Assembly: GCF_011601265.1 (NCBI RefSeq)
Contig: NZ_JAAOLX010000005.1
Location: 1 to 64,000, forward strand
Length of the DNA: 64,000 bases
Source of the DNA: Iodobacter violaceini
GTDB taxonomy: Bacteria; Pseudomonadota; Gammaproteobacteria; Burkholderiales; Chitinibacteraceae
Direction of reading: 5' to 3'
Positions 1 through 8,578 of this stretch are shown piece after piece (within the stretch, counting starts at the first letter, position 1; every line of letters starts with the position of its first letter). A program made the translations under genes and the position numbers. The notes beneath the pieces are model-generated. The model was given only the letters and a program-made list of their open reading frames with translations. It was not told the DNA's origin and searched no databases.

Positions 1-138
1 AATCCCTTCGCTGCCATCCACCCGCTGAGGTAAAAGCTGCTCACCCCATGCTGCGCCATCGCCAAGTTGCAGAGAAATAAGCCGCTGGTTTTGTGAGAAA
101 GCAGCGGCGAAGGAGGCGAGCAAATCAGTAGCGCTCAT
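1..138 (-). CDS. Type VI secretion tip protein VgrG-like, N-terminal fragment (runs off window)
   Basis: Only the first 46 codons are present; the gene continues beyond base 1. The start ATG is at 136-138 on the minus strand. The fragment reads as a short amphipathic start followed by QRLISLQLGDGAAWGE, then LLPQRVDGSEGI. This is the layout of the VgrG/gp44 N-terminus, where a strand with a small acidic turn is followed by a 'LLP..V.G.EG(I/L)' strand. VgrG trimers form the puncturing spike of the type VI secretion system. No clear Shine-Dalgarno is seen, so the start rests on family pattern. Neighbouring T6SS genes cannot be seen. The family call is inferred from a short piece. Confidence 0.6.
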   Translation of the reverse strand, partial: MSATDLLASFAAAFSQNQRLISLQLGDGAAWGEQLLPQRVDGSEGI

Positions 139-328
139 CGGGATAACCACTTTAAAACTCAATGTACAACATTACATCAAGCTTTAAAGTTACGCACTAC
201 ATCATCATTATTTATGCCCTAAGCGCCCGAAAGAATAAACGCTTACAAAGGTACAGACTGAGGACAACGCAGAGTCAGGCATCAGCCCAGCCAGGGATGC
301 AAGCTGCATATACGGCTAATCAATAAGC

Positions 329-652
329 TTAATGCGTCTTTCTGTTTGGGCAGGTATCACAGCTTTTTGTGCATTCGATTTTATCCAGTGACTGACTCAA
401 GGCACAGACAGAGCGGCGGCAGGCTACAAAACGGATATTTTCTTCATGGGCTAATTCACGGTAAGCACGCATCACATTGTGGCTTAAAAAATCAGTAAAC
501 AAGATCAGGAGATCTGCGCCTTTTAAGCTGGCTGGCTTGCGCTGATGCGCTGCATTACGCCCTGAAACGTGTTTGTGCACTTTTATGCCATAGCTCGACA
601 AAAGTTCGGGAATATTACCCAGCACATCTGCGCCTACTAAATATGCATTCAT
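329..652 (-). CDS. DUF2325 domain protein with cysteine-rich tail, Fur-controlled
   Basis: A 107-aa soluble protein. The first 60 residues (NAYLVGADVLGNIPELL, then HVSGRN) match the DUF2325 pattern, a Rossmann-like fold of unknown function. The middle segment GADLLILFTDFLSHNVM is also typical. The tail carries six cysteines in about 35 residues (ACRRSVC, then ECTKSCDTCPN), suggesting metal or Fe-S binding; that part is inference. The ATG at 652 is chosen because an AAGG stands 7 nt upstream and the conserved domain starts there; an upstream in-frame ATG would put the Fur box inside the coding region. A Fur box lies about 45 nt upstream, so iron-dependent repression is likely. The gene stands alone. 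Confidence 0.8.
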   Translation of the reverse strand: MNAYLVGADVLGNIPELLSSYGIKVHKHVSGRNAAHQRKPASLKGADLLILFTDFLSHNVMRAYRELAHEENIRFVACRRSVCALSQSLDKIECTKSCDTCPNRKTH

Positions 653-697
653 CACATGACCTTGATTAAGAGAAGTTAAATTGATTCTCCTATAAAC

Positions 698-716
698 GAT
701 AATGATTATCAATAGC
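698..716 (-). promoter_or_regulatory. Fur box upstream of the DUF2325 gene
   Basis: GATAATGATTATCAATAGC on the plus strand matches the 19-bp consensus GATAATGATAATCATTATC at 16 of 19 positions. It sits 46-64 nt upstream of the ATG at 652, a position suited to blocking RNA polymerase when Fur-Fe2+ is bound. Confidence 0.75.
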
Positions 717-719
717 ATT

Positions 720-1109
720 TTTATTACAAAACAATCGTAAGCGCATGCAAACTGTAAGGTAAACAGCTACGCATTTGTCCTTTCGATAAAAAAATCAAAA
801 TAAATCATTTATATAGACGTCATTTTTTTCATACATGCATTTGAAAGTGATCTCCTTCAAGCTGTCTTTCCCCCTAAGCCTTCCCTGCCCTTTTGTAACG
901 AATAAGGTGAATTACCTAGTAAAACAAAGCAGAAATAGGACACATTCACATGAAATACAACACCTTGAAACAATTTCAACACGTCTCTCAATAAATTAAT
1001 GTTGCACTGCGATAAGATCAAAAGCGGTCTTATTGACACAGACCAATATTCAAACTGACATAAGCCTCCATTGTTTGCCCATTGCCCTAATCACCATGAG
1101 GAAACAGAT
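720..1109. other. Intergenic region between the DUF2325 gene and pntAA
   Basis: About 390 bases without a credible gene. A TTGACA hexamer at 1033-1038 could be the -35 of the pntAA promoter, but the matching -10 is weak. A 60-codon minus-strand frame here has no family resemblance or good ribosome site. No hairpin terminator or repeat was found. Confidence 0.5.
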
Positions 1110-2294
1110 ATGTTAATTGCCATTCCCGCCGAAGTGCTGCCCGGGGAATTCCGGGTTGCTGCAACGCCGGAGACAATAAAAAAGCTGATTAAAGCCGGGC
1201 ATACCGTCAGAGTTGAAAGCAAGGCAGGCCAGCACGCCGCCATTACCGATACCGCCTATACCGAGGCCGGCGCAGAAATTGCGCCAAACCCAGCAGCGCT
1301 TTACCAAGGCGCTCAACTTATTCTTAAAGTTCGTGCCCCTCTGGCGAATGAACTTCCGCTGCTCCCTGAACGTGCTGCCCTTGTCGCCTTGTTTGATATT
1401 CATCGCTACGCTCATTTAGACGCACTCAATGCCAAACAAATCAGCGCCTATGCCCTGGAGCTGATTCCCCGTATCACCCGTGCCCAATCCATGGATGTTT
1501 TATCCTCGCAAGCCAATATTGCGGGCTATCGTGCCGTATTACTGGCCACACAATACTATCCGCGCTTTATGCCCATGCTGATGACTGCGGCAGGCACGGT
1601 TAAGCCCGCGCGCGTACTGATTCTTGGGGCCGGGGTGGCCGGGCTGCAAGCGATTGCCACAGCAAAAAGGCTGGGGGCGATTGTTGAGGTTTTCGATGTG
1701 CGCCCCGCTACGCGTGAGCAAGTGGAATCTTTAGGCGGCAAGTTTATTGAAGTGCCGCTGAACGATGATGAAAAAGCCGCAGCAGAAACATCCGGCGGCT
1801 ACGCCCGCGAGATGTCTGACAGTTACAAATTACGCCAGAGCCTGCTTATAGACAGCCAGGCACGCCTTGCCGACATCATCATCAGCACGGCACAAATTCC
1901 CGGCAAAGCAGCGCCGATACTCATCCCGGCAGAAACCGTAGCAGGAATGAAAGCGGGCTCGGTGATTATCGATCTGGCCGCAGACAGCGGCGGTAATTGC
2001 CCGCTATCCAGAAGTGATGAAGTCGTCCATAGCGAAAATGGCGTCATTATTGTGGGGCACAGCAATCTGGCCAGCTTGCTGGCGGCCGATGCTTCCGCAC
2101 TCTATGCCCGCAATATGCTGACATTCTTAAGCCTGCTGCAAGATGCAGAGGGCGCATATGCTCCGCATAACGACGATGAAATCATCAAAGCCACGCTGCT
2201 CAGCCATCATGGCGAGCAATTATTTGGCCGTGCCCCTGCTCACGCAGAAGGCACGGTTGCCTCACATACAAGCCAACCCACTGCCAACGCATAA
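1110..2294 (+). CDS. pntAA: Proton-translocating NAD(P) transhydrogenase, alpha-1 subunit (NAD(H)-binding domain I)
   Basis: A 394-aa soluble subunit binding NAD(H). It works with the membrane subunits encoded next to it to reduce NADP+ with NADH, driven by the proton gradient. The N-terminus (LIAIPAEVLPGEFRVAATP) is the alanine dehydrogenase/PNT N-domain, and ILGAGVAGLQAIATA at about residues 171-185 is the Rossmann NAD site. The ATG at 1110 has GAGGAA six bases upstream; an earlier in-frame ATG lacks one. The protein stops after domain I, so the alpha chain is split into two genes as in Rhodospirillum rubrum rather than fused as in E. coli. First gene of a three-gene operon. Confidence 0.95.
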   Translation: MLIAIPAEVLPGEFRVAATPETIKKLIKAGHTVRVESKAGQHAAITDTAYTEAGAEIAPNPAALYQGAQLILKVRAPLANELPLLPERAALVALFDIHRYAHLDALNAKQISAYALELIPRITRAQSMDVLSSQANIAGYRAVLLATQYYPRFMPMLMTAAGTVKPARVLILGAGVAGLQAIATAKRLGAIVEVFDVRPATREQVESLGGKFIEVPLNDDEKAAAETSGGYAREMSDSYKLRQSLLIDSQARLADIIISTAQIPGKAAPILIPAETVAGMKAGSVIIDLAADSGGNCPLSRSDEVVHSENGVIIVGHSNLASLLAADASALYARNMLTFLSLLQDAEGAYAPHNDDEIIKATLLSHHGEQLFGRAPAHAEGTVASHTSQPTANA

Positions 2295-2304
2295 GGAGTA
2301 AGCC

Positions 2305-2658
2305 ATGTCGATTGAATCTTTAGCCGCCTCTGCCGTTGCAGAGGCCAGCAGCCACGCGCTGGCTGCCGATCCTTTTATTGGCAGCCTGACTATTTTTATT
2401 CTGGCGATTTTTGTGGGTTATCACGTGGTCTGGAATGTCACCCCGGCCCTGCATACCCCTCTGATGGCCGTTACCAACGCCATCAGCGGCATTATTGTGG
2501 TGGGTGCCATGCTGCAAGTCGTGGATATCAATGCTCAGGAAATCAGCGTGACCAGTGTACTGGGCGCTGTAGCCATTTTTCTGGCCAGCATAAATATCTT
2601 TGGCGGATTTTTAGTCACACAGCGCATGCTGGCGATGTTTAAAAGGAAGGGCAAATAA
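2305..2658 (+). CDS. pntAB: NAD(P) transhydrogenase alpha-2 subunit (membrane part)
   Basis: A 117-aa hydrophobic protein with three or four membrane helices, corresponding to the C-terminal membrane section of the E. coli PntA chain. Typical stretches are [19 protein letters not shown] and [15 protein letters not shown], which belong to the proton channel domain II. An AGGAG lies 6 nt before the ATG. It starts 10 nt after pntAA, and its stop codon overlaps the pntB start by one base, so the three genes are translationally linked. Confidence 0.95.
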   Translation: MSIESLAASAVAEASSHALAADPFIGSLTIFILAIFVGYHVVWNVTPALHTPLMAVTNAISGIIVVGAMLQVVDINAQEISVTSVLGAVAIFLASINIFGGFLVTQRMLAMFKRKGK

Positions 2659-4025
2659 TGCAAAACTTAACTGCCATTCTTTATTTGGTTTCGGCTGTGC
2701 TGTTTATTTTGTCGCTTAAAGGCCTGTCGTCGCCTGTTTCGGCCCGGCGTGGCAATTTATTTGGCATGCTCGGCATGGCCATTGCCGTGATCACCTCATT
2801 TTTTGTAGCGGATAAACCTGTTGTCTGGCTGATTTTAGCCGCCATGTCGGCCGGTGCCGTGGCGGGAGCTTACAAAGCAAGAACCGTCGCGATGACCGCC
2901 ATGCCGGAGCTGGTGGCAGCCATGCATTCTCTGGTTGGTCTTTCTGCCGTGCTGATTGCCATTGCTGCGATTTTTCATTTGGGTGTCAGCCACGGCAGCA
3001 TGCAGAAAATCGAGCTTTTCATTGGCGCATTTATTGGTGCAATTACCTTTAGCGCCTCAGTGATTGCCTATGGCAAGCTTTCAGGCAAATTTGGTGCAAG
3101 GGCAATTAACTTTAAGGGCCAGCACGGTTTAAATCTGGTACTTGCCCTCACCATGCTGGGTTTTGGCGCAATGTATGTGCTTGCAGACAGCCAGTCAGCT
3201 TTTCTGATCATGGTTGGCATTGCACTCGCTCTTGGTGTGCTGCTGATTATTCCCATTGGCGGTGCAGATATGCCGGTGGTGGTGTCGATGCTGAATTCTT
3301 ATTCAGGCTGGGCGGCTGCAGGAATTGGTTTTACGCTGAATAACCCGGTACTGATTATTGCCGGGGCCTGCGTTGGCGCATCGGGTGCAATCTTGTCGTA
3401 CATTATGTGTAAAGCCATGAATCGCTCGATCGTCTCGGTGCTTTTAGGTGGCTTTGGTGCCGCCGTGGCCGAGGCTGGCCCTGCCGGATCAGCACAGAAA
3501 AACTACCGTTCCGGCAGTGCCGACGATGCAGCCTTTCTGATGGAAAACGCAGAAAAGGTCATCATCGTTCCTGGCTACGGCTTAGCCGTTTCCCGCGCCC
3601 AGCATGCCTTGCAAGAGCTGAGTGATTTACTGACTGCGCGCGGCGTGGACGTTCGTTACGCCATTCACCCTGTTGCTGGCCGAATGCCAGGGCACATGAA
3701 TGTGCTGCTGGCCGAAGCCGAAGTGCCCTACGACAAAGTGGTGGAAATGGAAGAAATCAACAGCGAGTTTTCAACCGCCGATGTGGTACTGATTATTGGC
3801 GCAAATGATGTGGTTAACCCTGCGGCCAAAAACGATCCGGCCAGCCCGATTTACGGTATGCCCATTTTAGAGGCATATAAAGCAAAAACCGTGATGGTGG
3901 TCAAACGCTCAATGAACGCAGGCTACGCCGGGCTGGATAATGATCTGTTCTATATGGACAGAACCATGATGGTGTTTGGCGACGCTAAAAAGGTTGTTGA
4001 ACAGATGCTGCAGGCGGTGCATTAA
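2658..4025 (+). CDS. pntB: NAD(P) transhydrogenase beta subunit
   Basis: A 455-aa membrane protein. About nine helices fill residues 1-260 (the other half of the proton channel), followed by the cytosolic NADP(H)-binding domain III. Domain III is recognised by VIIVPGYGLAVSRAQHA near residue 300, GRMPGHMNVLLAEA, and the NDVVNPAA and KRSMNAGYAG segments that hold NADP. Length and order match the family. It ends the pnt operon, and a bidirectional hairpin terminator follows within 40 bases. Confidence 0.97.
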   Translation: MQNLTAILYLVSAVLFILSLKGLSSPVSARRGNLFGMLGMAIAVITSFFVADKPVVWLILAAMSAGAVAGAYKARTVAMTAMPELVAAMHSLVGLSAVLIAIAAIFHLGVSHGSMQKIELFIGAFIGAITFSASVIAYGKLSGKFGARAINFKGQHGLNLVLALTMLGFGAMYVLADSQSAFLIMVGIALALGVLLIIPIGGADMPVVVSMLNSYSGWAAAGIGFTLNNPVLIIAGACVGASGAILSYIMCKAMNRSIVSVLLGGFGAAVAEAGPAGSAQKNYRSGSADDAAFLMENAEKVIIVPGYGLAVSRAQHALQELSDLLTARGVDVRYAIHPVAGRMPGHMNVLLAEAEVPYDKVVEMEEINSEFSTADVVLIIGANDVVNPAAKNDPASPIYGMPILEAYKAKTVMVVKRSMNAGYAGLDNDLFYMDRTMMVFGDAKKVVEQMLQAVH

Positions 4026-4061
4026 GCTTTGCAGGGCGGGCACACTTTTGCCCCGCAAACA

Positions 4062-4096
4062 AAAACGGCTCGGAAATCATCCGGGCCGTTTTTTGT
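4062..4096. terminator. Bidirectional rho-independent terminator between pntB and the symporter gene
   Basis: The stem AACGGCTCGG / CCGGGCCGTT (one bulge) has a short AAATCAT loop and T-runs on both strands. It lies in the convergent gap between pntB (+) and the symporter gene (-), so it can serve both. Confidence 0.85.
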
Positions 4097-4109
4097 AATA
4101 CTCAAACCA

Positions 4110-5420
4110 TCAAACCGTTGCAGGTTTATCCAAAACAGGAGCGGGCTGAGCTGCAACTTCTTGCTCTGTCTCTTCCGGCAGGACATCCTGCTCTGCGCCC
4201 AGCTCGTTTTCCCATTTGCAAACCACACCGGTTGCCACGGCATTGCCAAGTACATTAGTGGCTGAGCGGCCCATATCTAAGAAATGATCCACGCCCAAAA
4301 TCAGCAAGAGACCCGCTTCAGGGATATTAAACTGTGACAGGGTTGCAGCAATCACCACTAAAGATGCACGCGGCACGCCAGCCATGCCTTTTGAGGTAAG
4401 CATCAGAATCAGCAGCATCATAATTTTTTGCATCATCGTCAGCTCAATACCATAGGCCTGAGCAATAAACAGCGTGGCAAAAGTGCAATACATCATCGAG
4501 CCATCAAGATTAAACGAGTAACCAATCGGCAAAACAAAGCTGGAAATTTTCTTATTACAGCCAAATTTCTCCAGCTGCTCCAGCGTTTGCGGATAAGCCG
4601 CTTCACTGCTTGCGGTGGTAAAGGCCAGCAGGATGGCACCACGGATGCGGCGTAATAAGCCAAACACGCGCGTTTTAAGGAATAAGAAACCCAGCAGCGT
4701 AATCACGCACCACAGCACAAAAATGCTTGCGTAAAAACCGGCCACAAATTTGCCATACACTGCCAATACTTCAATCCCTTCCTTGGCAATCACGGCAGCC
4801 ATCGCGGCAAAAACAGCCACAGGTGCAAAATTCATGATGTAGGTGGTGATCTTCAGCATGACATGGGCAACCACATCGATTACATCAATCAAAGGTGTGG
4901 CACGTTCACCCAAAGCTGCGCCCGCTACACCAAAGAAAATAGAGAACACAACAATTTGCAGAATTTCATTCTTAGCCATTGCATCAAAAATGCTGGTCGG
5001 GAAGGCATGGTGCAAAAAGTCTTTTAAATTCATCGCACCTTTCACGATGCCACTCTCGGTGCCCACTGCAGGCAAGGCCAGATTCAGCCCTACTCCCGGC
5101 TCCAGCAGCGTCACCATCACCAAACCCAAAACCAGCGAGGTCAGCGACATAAACATAAACCAGCCCATGGTCTTTAAACCAATCCGGCCAATGGCACCGC
5201 TATCGCCCATTCTGGCAATACCTACCACCAGTGTTGAAAACACCAGCGGGGCAATAATCATTTTGATCAGGCGCAGGAAAATATCGCTAAGCAGCGATAT
5301 ATAAGAGGCAAAAGATGCAAGTGATGCGGAGTTATCCGCGTATTGGTTCACTGCATAGCCACAGATAATCCCCAGCACCATGGCCAGGACGATAAACAGG
5401 GTTAAATTTTTAGACTGCAT
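4110..5420 (-). CDS. Dicarboxylate/amino acid:cation symporter (DAACS family)
   Basis: A 436-aa inner-membrane carrier with about eight helices plus two re-entrant loops. Family marks are the serine-rich hairpin TTASSEAAYP, the helix-7 motif SFNLDGSMMY (family form N-x-D-G), and the C-terminal GVDHFLDMGRSATNVLGN, whose D, R and N residues bind the substrate carboxylates. It should import glutamate, aspartate or C4-dicarboxylates with H+ or Na+; the exact substrate cannot be read. The ATG at 5420 begins MQSKNLTLF, just before the first helix; 17 more in-frame codons upstream look non-native. A perfect inverted repeat lies 80 nt upstream. Confidence 0.9.
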   Translation of the reverse strand: MQSKNLTLFIVLAMVLGIICGYAVNQYADNSASLASFASYISLLSDIFLRLIKMIIAPLVFSTLVVGIARMGDSGAIGRIGLKTMGWFMFMSLTSLVLGLVMVTLLEPGVGLNLALPAVGTESGIVKGAMNLKDFLHHAFPTSIFDAMAKNEILQIVVFSIFFGVAGAALGERATPLIDVIDVVAHVMLKITTYIMNFAPVAVFAAMAAVIAKEGIEVLAVYGKFVAGFYASIFVLWCVITLLGFLFLKTRVFGLLRRIRGAILLAFTTASSEAAYPQTLEQLEKFGCNKKISSFVLPIGYSFNLDGSMMYCTFATLFIAQAYGIELTMMQKIMMLLILMLTSKGMAGVPRASLVVIAATLSQFNIPEAGLLLILGVDHFLDMGRSATNVLGNAVATGVVCKWENELGAEQDVLPEETEQEVAAQPAPVLDKPATV

Positions 5421-5499
5421 CAAAGCTCTCTGTATTCTTAGCAAGCAAATCAGTACAAAACGGCTGGCCACCCTGCTTATTCAGCGGGCGGCATAACAC

Positions 5500-5520
5500 G
5501 GTCTCTTTTAAAAAGAGACC
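5500..5520. promoter_or_regulatory. Perfect inverted repeat upstream of the symporter gene
   Basis: GGTCTCTTTT-A-AAAAGAGACC: two 10-bp arms around one base. It lies 80-100 nt before the symporter start. It could be an operator for a dimeric regulator or a leader hairpin (GGTCTC/GAGACC arms with an A/T loop). Nothing else in the 305-bp gap to the next gene explains it. Confidence 0.5.
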
Positions 5521-5725
5521 GCAGGGAGCGGATTCCATTCAGATCTGAAGCTTACTTAGTTTTCTATTTTTAATTGGTGAAACGTTCTCATTCTCACCAT
5601 GCGCCTTAAATTTCACGCCATTACACCGCAAGTCTTACTAATTAGCATGTGCATTATTTACACAAAAAGAAGATAAGCGGCACTTTCAAGCGACTCAATC
5701 GTGCTGAAACATGCCGCCAAAACAC

Positions 5726-6940
5726 TTATGCAGACTGGGCTTTCAGCCAGTGACTCAGTATTTTGCGGGAGGGAAAAAACTGCTTAAACAAACCCAGAAG
5801 GGTTGCGCTTCCAATCAGGGCCAGCACCAGCCAGGGCAAAGCCGGCATATTTAAGCTGCGGGCGTGATCCAGCAAAAAGCCACCGCCGGTATAACCAAAC
5901 AGCCCGCCAACAGCGAGCCCCATACGGCCCATGCCCATATAGCTGGCACGCGCTTCTGATTGTGCAAAGCTTGCCAATAGCGCTTCTCTGGCCGGCTCGG
6001 TAATTAATGTACCCAGATAAAAAAACGTCAGCACCGCAAATGCTCCGACGATACCGCTCACTAAGGCCATAGCGCCCATACTGGCCGTCATCAGCGTGAT
6101 GCCAGCCAGTACCCGTACCTGCAAACTAAAGAAACGCTCTCCTAAACGAGCCAAAGGGTATAGTAAGCAAAGTGCAAGTACAGCATCAAGGCTATACATC
6201 CAGCCTACCGCTTGTGCTGTCCCCGCCAGTTGCTTAATCACCACCGGCAAGAGCAGCATAATTTGCACACAGAGCACGTAATAGCCGCTTAAGGTAAACA
6301 CAAAAAAGAGAAAAGGCTTATCGGCCAAAACGACACGAATCGCTGTTATTGCCGATGTTCTTTTAGCAGCCACCCTGTAAGCGGGCAAAAACACCGCATT
6401 CAACAGCGCCACCAGCACAAAGACGGCTGAACCGCCCATACCTACCCAGAAAAAATCAAACGCCAGCAGCCACGAGCCCAATAAAGCCCCGAGCATGGCA
6501 CCTGCACTTTCCTGCATCATCAGTAAGGAGTAAAAACGATTGCGCTCATGCGGGCGGGTTAATTTGATAATCAGCGCGCTTCTTGGCGGATCAAACAAGG
6601 TGCCGCCAAGACCCGATAAAACACAGGAAAAAATCAGAATACCAGGATGAGTCGCCACGGCCATGACGGCAAAACCCGCGGCACGCAGCAACATACCCGA
6701 CACAATCAATGGCCTGGCCCCAAAGCGATCCGCTAAAGAGCCGCCAAGCAGGCCCAGGCCCTGCTGTGATAATTGCCTGATGCCCAAAGCCAGTCCCACA
6801 GCCGCTGCGGCCCAGCCCAGCTGATCCACAAAGTGCAGGCTGATTAAAGGGAAAACCAGAAAAAACCCACAAACACCCAGCATATTGTCCAGCATAATAA
6901 AACGCCGCCCCAGCCGCCTTGCCCGCTCTGCCCCAGCCAT
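5726..6940 (-). CDS. mdtH: MFS multidrug efflux transporter MdtH
   Basis: A 404-aa, 12-helix major facilitator exporter. The N-terminal half follows E. coli MdtH closely: the IMLDNMLGVCGFFLVFPLIS opening, GGSLADRFGARPLIV (MFS motif A) and SGLGGTLFDPPRSALI. MdtH-type pumps export quinolones and other small drugs using the proton gradient; the substrate here is unproven. A LysR-type gene is transcribed divergently from a 92-bp gap and is the obvious candidate regulator. Confidence 0.88.
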   Translation of the reverse strand: MAGAERARRLGRRFIMLDNMLGVCGFFLVFPLISLHFVDQLGWAAAAVGLALGIRQLSQQGLGLLGGSLADRFGARPLIVSGMLLRAAGFAVMAVATHPGILIFSCVLSGLGGTLFDPPRSALIIKLTRPHERNRFYSLLMMQESAGAMLGALLGSWLLAFDFFWVGMGGSAVFVLVALLNAVFLPAYRVAAKRTSAITAIRVVLADKPFLFFVFTLSGYYVLCVQIMLLLPVVIKQLAGTAQAVGWMYSLDAVLALCLLYPLARLGERFFSLQVRVLAGITLMTASMGAMALVSGIVGAFAVLTFFYLGTLITEPAREALLASFAQSEARASYMGMGRMGLAVGGLFGYTGGGFLLDHARSLNMPALPWLVLALIGSATLLGLFKQFFPSRKILSHWLKAQSA

Positions 6941-7032
6941 TTTGCATCTCCCTGATGATTAATGCATATTCTCGGCTGCGGCCAGTTATTATAGAAGCCG
7001 TGAACTGCTAATATTTAATATGGATTTTACTT

Positions 7033-7920
7033 ATGGCTCTGAATATTGATGACTTGCAATTGCTAATCGATATTGTGGCATGTGGCAGCTTTAGTCAGGC
7101 AGCGGCAAGGCGTGGCTGGTCACAGCCTCAGGTCAGCCAGCGTGTTGGCTTGCTGGAGGCCGGTCTTGGCGCACAACTATTTCAGCGCCACCGCCGGGGC
7201 GCGATTCCAACGGCGGCCTGCATGTCTTTTTTGCCCTCCGTACAAGAAGCGCTCGCGACGCTGGAAGCAGGCAGAACAGCCATCCAGGGCGCACCCGCCC
7301 TGCCCAGAATGACGCTGGCCTGTATGCCCTCTTTAGCTTCCGTGGTATTTGGCCCCATTCTGGTGGCCCTTGCCAAAGCGCCGATGGAGATCCGCTGCAG
7401 CACCGATCACTCGCAAACCATTATGGAAAACCTGCTGAGCAGCAAGGCGCAGTTCGGCTTTATTCTTAAATGCCCCGCCGTAGCTGGTATTCAAATGGAG
7501 CGCATCTGGCGGTCACCCATTATTGCCGTGGTGCATAAACGCCACCCGCTCGCAAAATCCGGCGCTTTGACACTTGCCGATATTGCCAACGAGCAGCTGG
7601 CACCACAGTTTTGGGGTGATGGCTGTGATCAGCTGATCAATCAGCTGCGCAGCTTACGCAGCGCCAGCGGCCCGATTCACGCCATCCAGCCCGCGAGTGC
7701 CGCACGTGAAATGGCCATGGAGCATGGCTTTTTAACGTTTATGCCAGAAGTTGCCGTAAAACGGGATTTACGTGAAGGGCGGCTGATTAAGCTAGCCATC
7801 AGCGATTTACCACTTTGGGAATGGGAAGTGATGATGGCCTGGCGCAGCGGCAAGCGTAGCGATGTGAGTAAGCAGCTGGTGATTGATACGGTCAGAGCAA
7901 TGGCTGCGGATTGGGCATAG
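7033..7920 (+). CDS. LysR-family transcriptional regulator, divergent to mdtH
   Basis: A 295-aa protein. The winged helix-turn-helix occupies residues 1-60 (LQLLIDIVACGSFSQAAARRGWSQ is split by the usual helix-turn-helix, then QVSQRVGLLEAGLGAQLFQR), followed by a substrate-binding-fold effector domain (about 90-290). The shared 92-bp promoter region with mdtH suggests control of that exporter and of itself. The effector is unknown. The C-terminal domain is a little divergent from well-known subfamilies. Confidence 0.88.
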   Translation: MALNIDDLQLLIDIVACGSFSQAAARRGWSQPQVSQRVGLLEAGLGAQLFQRHRRGAIPTAACMSFLPSVQEALATLEAGRTAIQGAPALPRMTLACMPSLASVVFGPILVALAKAPMEIRCSTDHSQTIMENLLSSKAQFGFILKCPAVAGIQMERIWRSPIIAVVHKRHPLAKSGALTLADIANEQLAPQFWGDGCDQLINQLRSLRSASGPIHAIQPASAAREMAMEHGFLTFMPEVAVKRDLREGRLIKLAISDLPLWEWEVMMAWRSGKRSDVSKQLVIDTVRAMAADWA

Positions 7921-7970
7921 CCTTCAGCCCAGCTACAGTTTTTTTCAAATTTGCAAACCACCAGATCCAC

Positions 7971-8567
7971 TTACTTCAGTTTATTTCTGAGGGCATCCAG
8001 CATTTTGGGAATGCTGTCTTTGCTTAAGCTGTCCACAATCCAGCCAAGGCCCATCGGCACGGGGCCGGGATCAGTAAATACAAAATATTTAACCACCGTT
8101 TTGGCCGGGTTAGCAGCAGACGGCGTGATCAGCCAATAACCGGAAGTATCGGCAATGGTTTCATCGGCTTTTAAGCCTTCCCACTGCAACATTTTCCATG
8201 AAAGCTGACATTGTTGAGCGCCCTGCCTGGGCGTCATCTTTAAACGATACTTTTTAACCTTGCCCAATGGTAAATGTAAGGTCATATCCAGCACCGGGCT
8301 ATCGTCCCCAGTTGTGGCCACCTTTACCTTAGCTACATTAGGCATAAAGCTTGGGTAATCCGCATAATTCTGGATCACCGCACACACTTTTTGCACGGGC
8401 GCATTCATCAGCGTAGCAGCCAGAAAGGTTTTACCCGCCTGATCTGCCTTACTCTGATCAACCATCGTCACCTGCTGCTCTGTCAGCGCATTGACATCAA
8501 TCCCCTGCGCAGCGACTGCAGGTACAGCGAGGGCAAATAACACGCTCAGTAATAATTTATCAGGCAT
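7971..8567 (-). CDS. Exported START/SRPBCC-fold protein
   Basis: A 198-aa protein with an N-terminal signal peptide (LLLSVLFALAVPAVAA, cleavage near residue 20), so likely periplasmic. The body resembles the polyketide cyclase/START superfamily: APVQKVCAVIQNYADYPSFMPNV is the typical helix-grip start, and LGWIVDSLSKDSIPKMLDALR the long C-terminal helix. The fold makes a cavity for a hydrophobic ligand, so lipid binding is plausible but inferred. It is the last gene of a four-gene set, 11 nt after the phosphatase gene. Confidence 0.8.
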   Translation of the reverse strand: MPDKLLLSVLFALAVPAVAAQGIDVNALTEQQVTMVDQSKADQAGKTFLAATLMNAPVQKVCAVIQNYADYPSFMPNVAKVKVATTGDDSPVLDMTLHLPLGKVKKYRLKMTPRQGAQQCQLSWKMLQWEGLKADETIADTSGYWLITPSAANPAKTVVKYFVFTDPGPVPMGLGWIVDSLSKDSIPKMLDALRNKLK

Positions 8568-8578
8568 AAACAGCTCTT

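Noticed and set aside
857-1039. 60-codon minus-strand frame upstream of pntAA
   Set aside because: No ribosome site, no recognisable domain, and low-complexity residue use; treated as intergenic.
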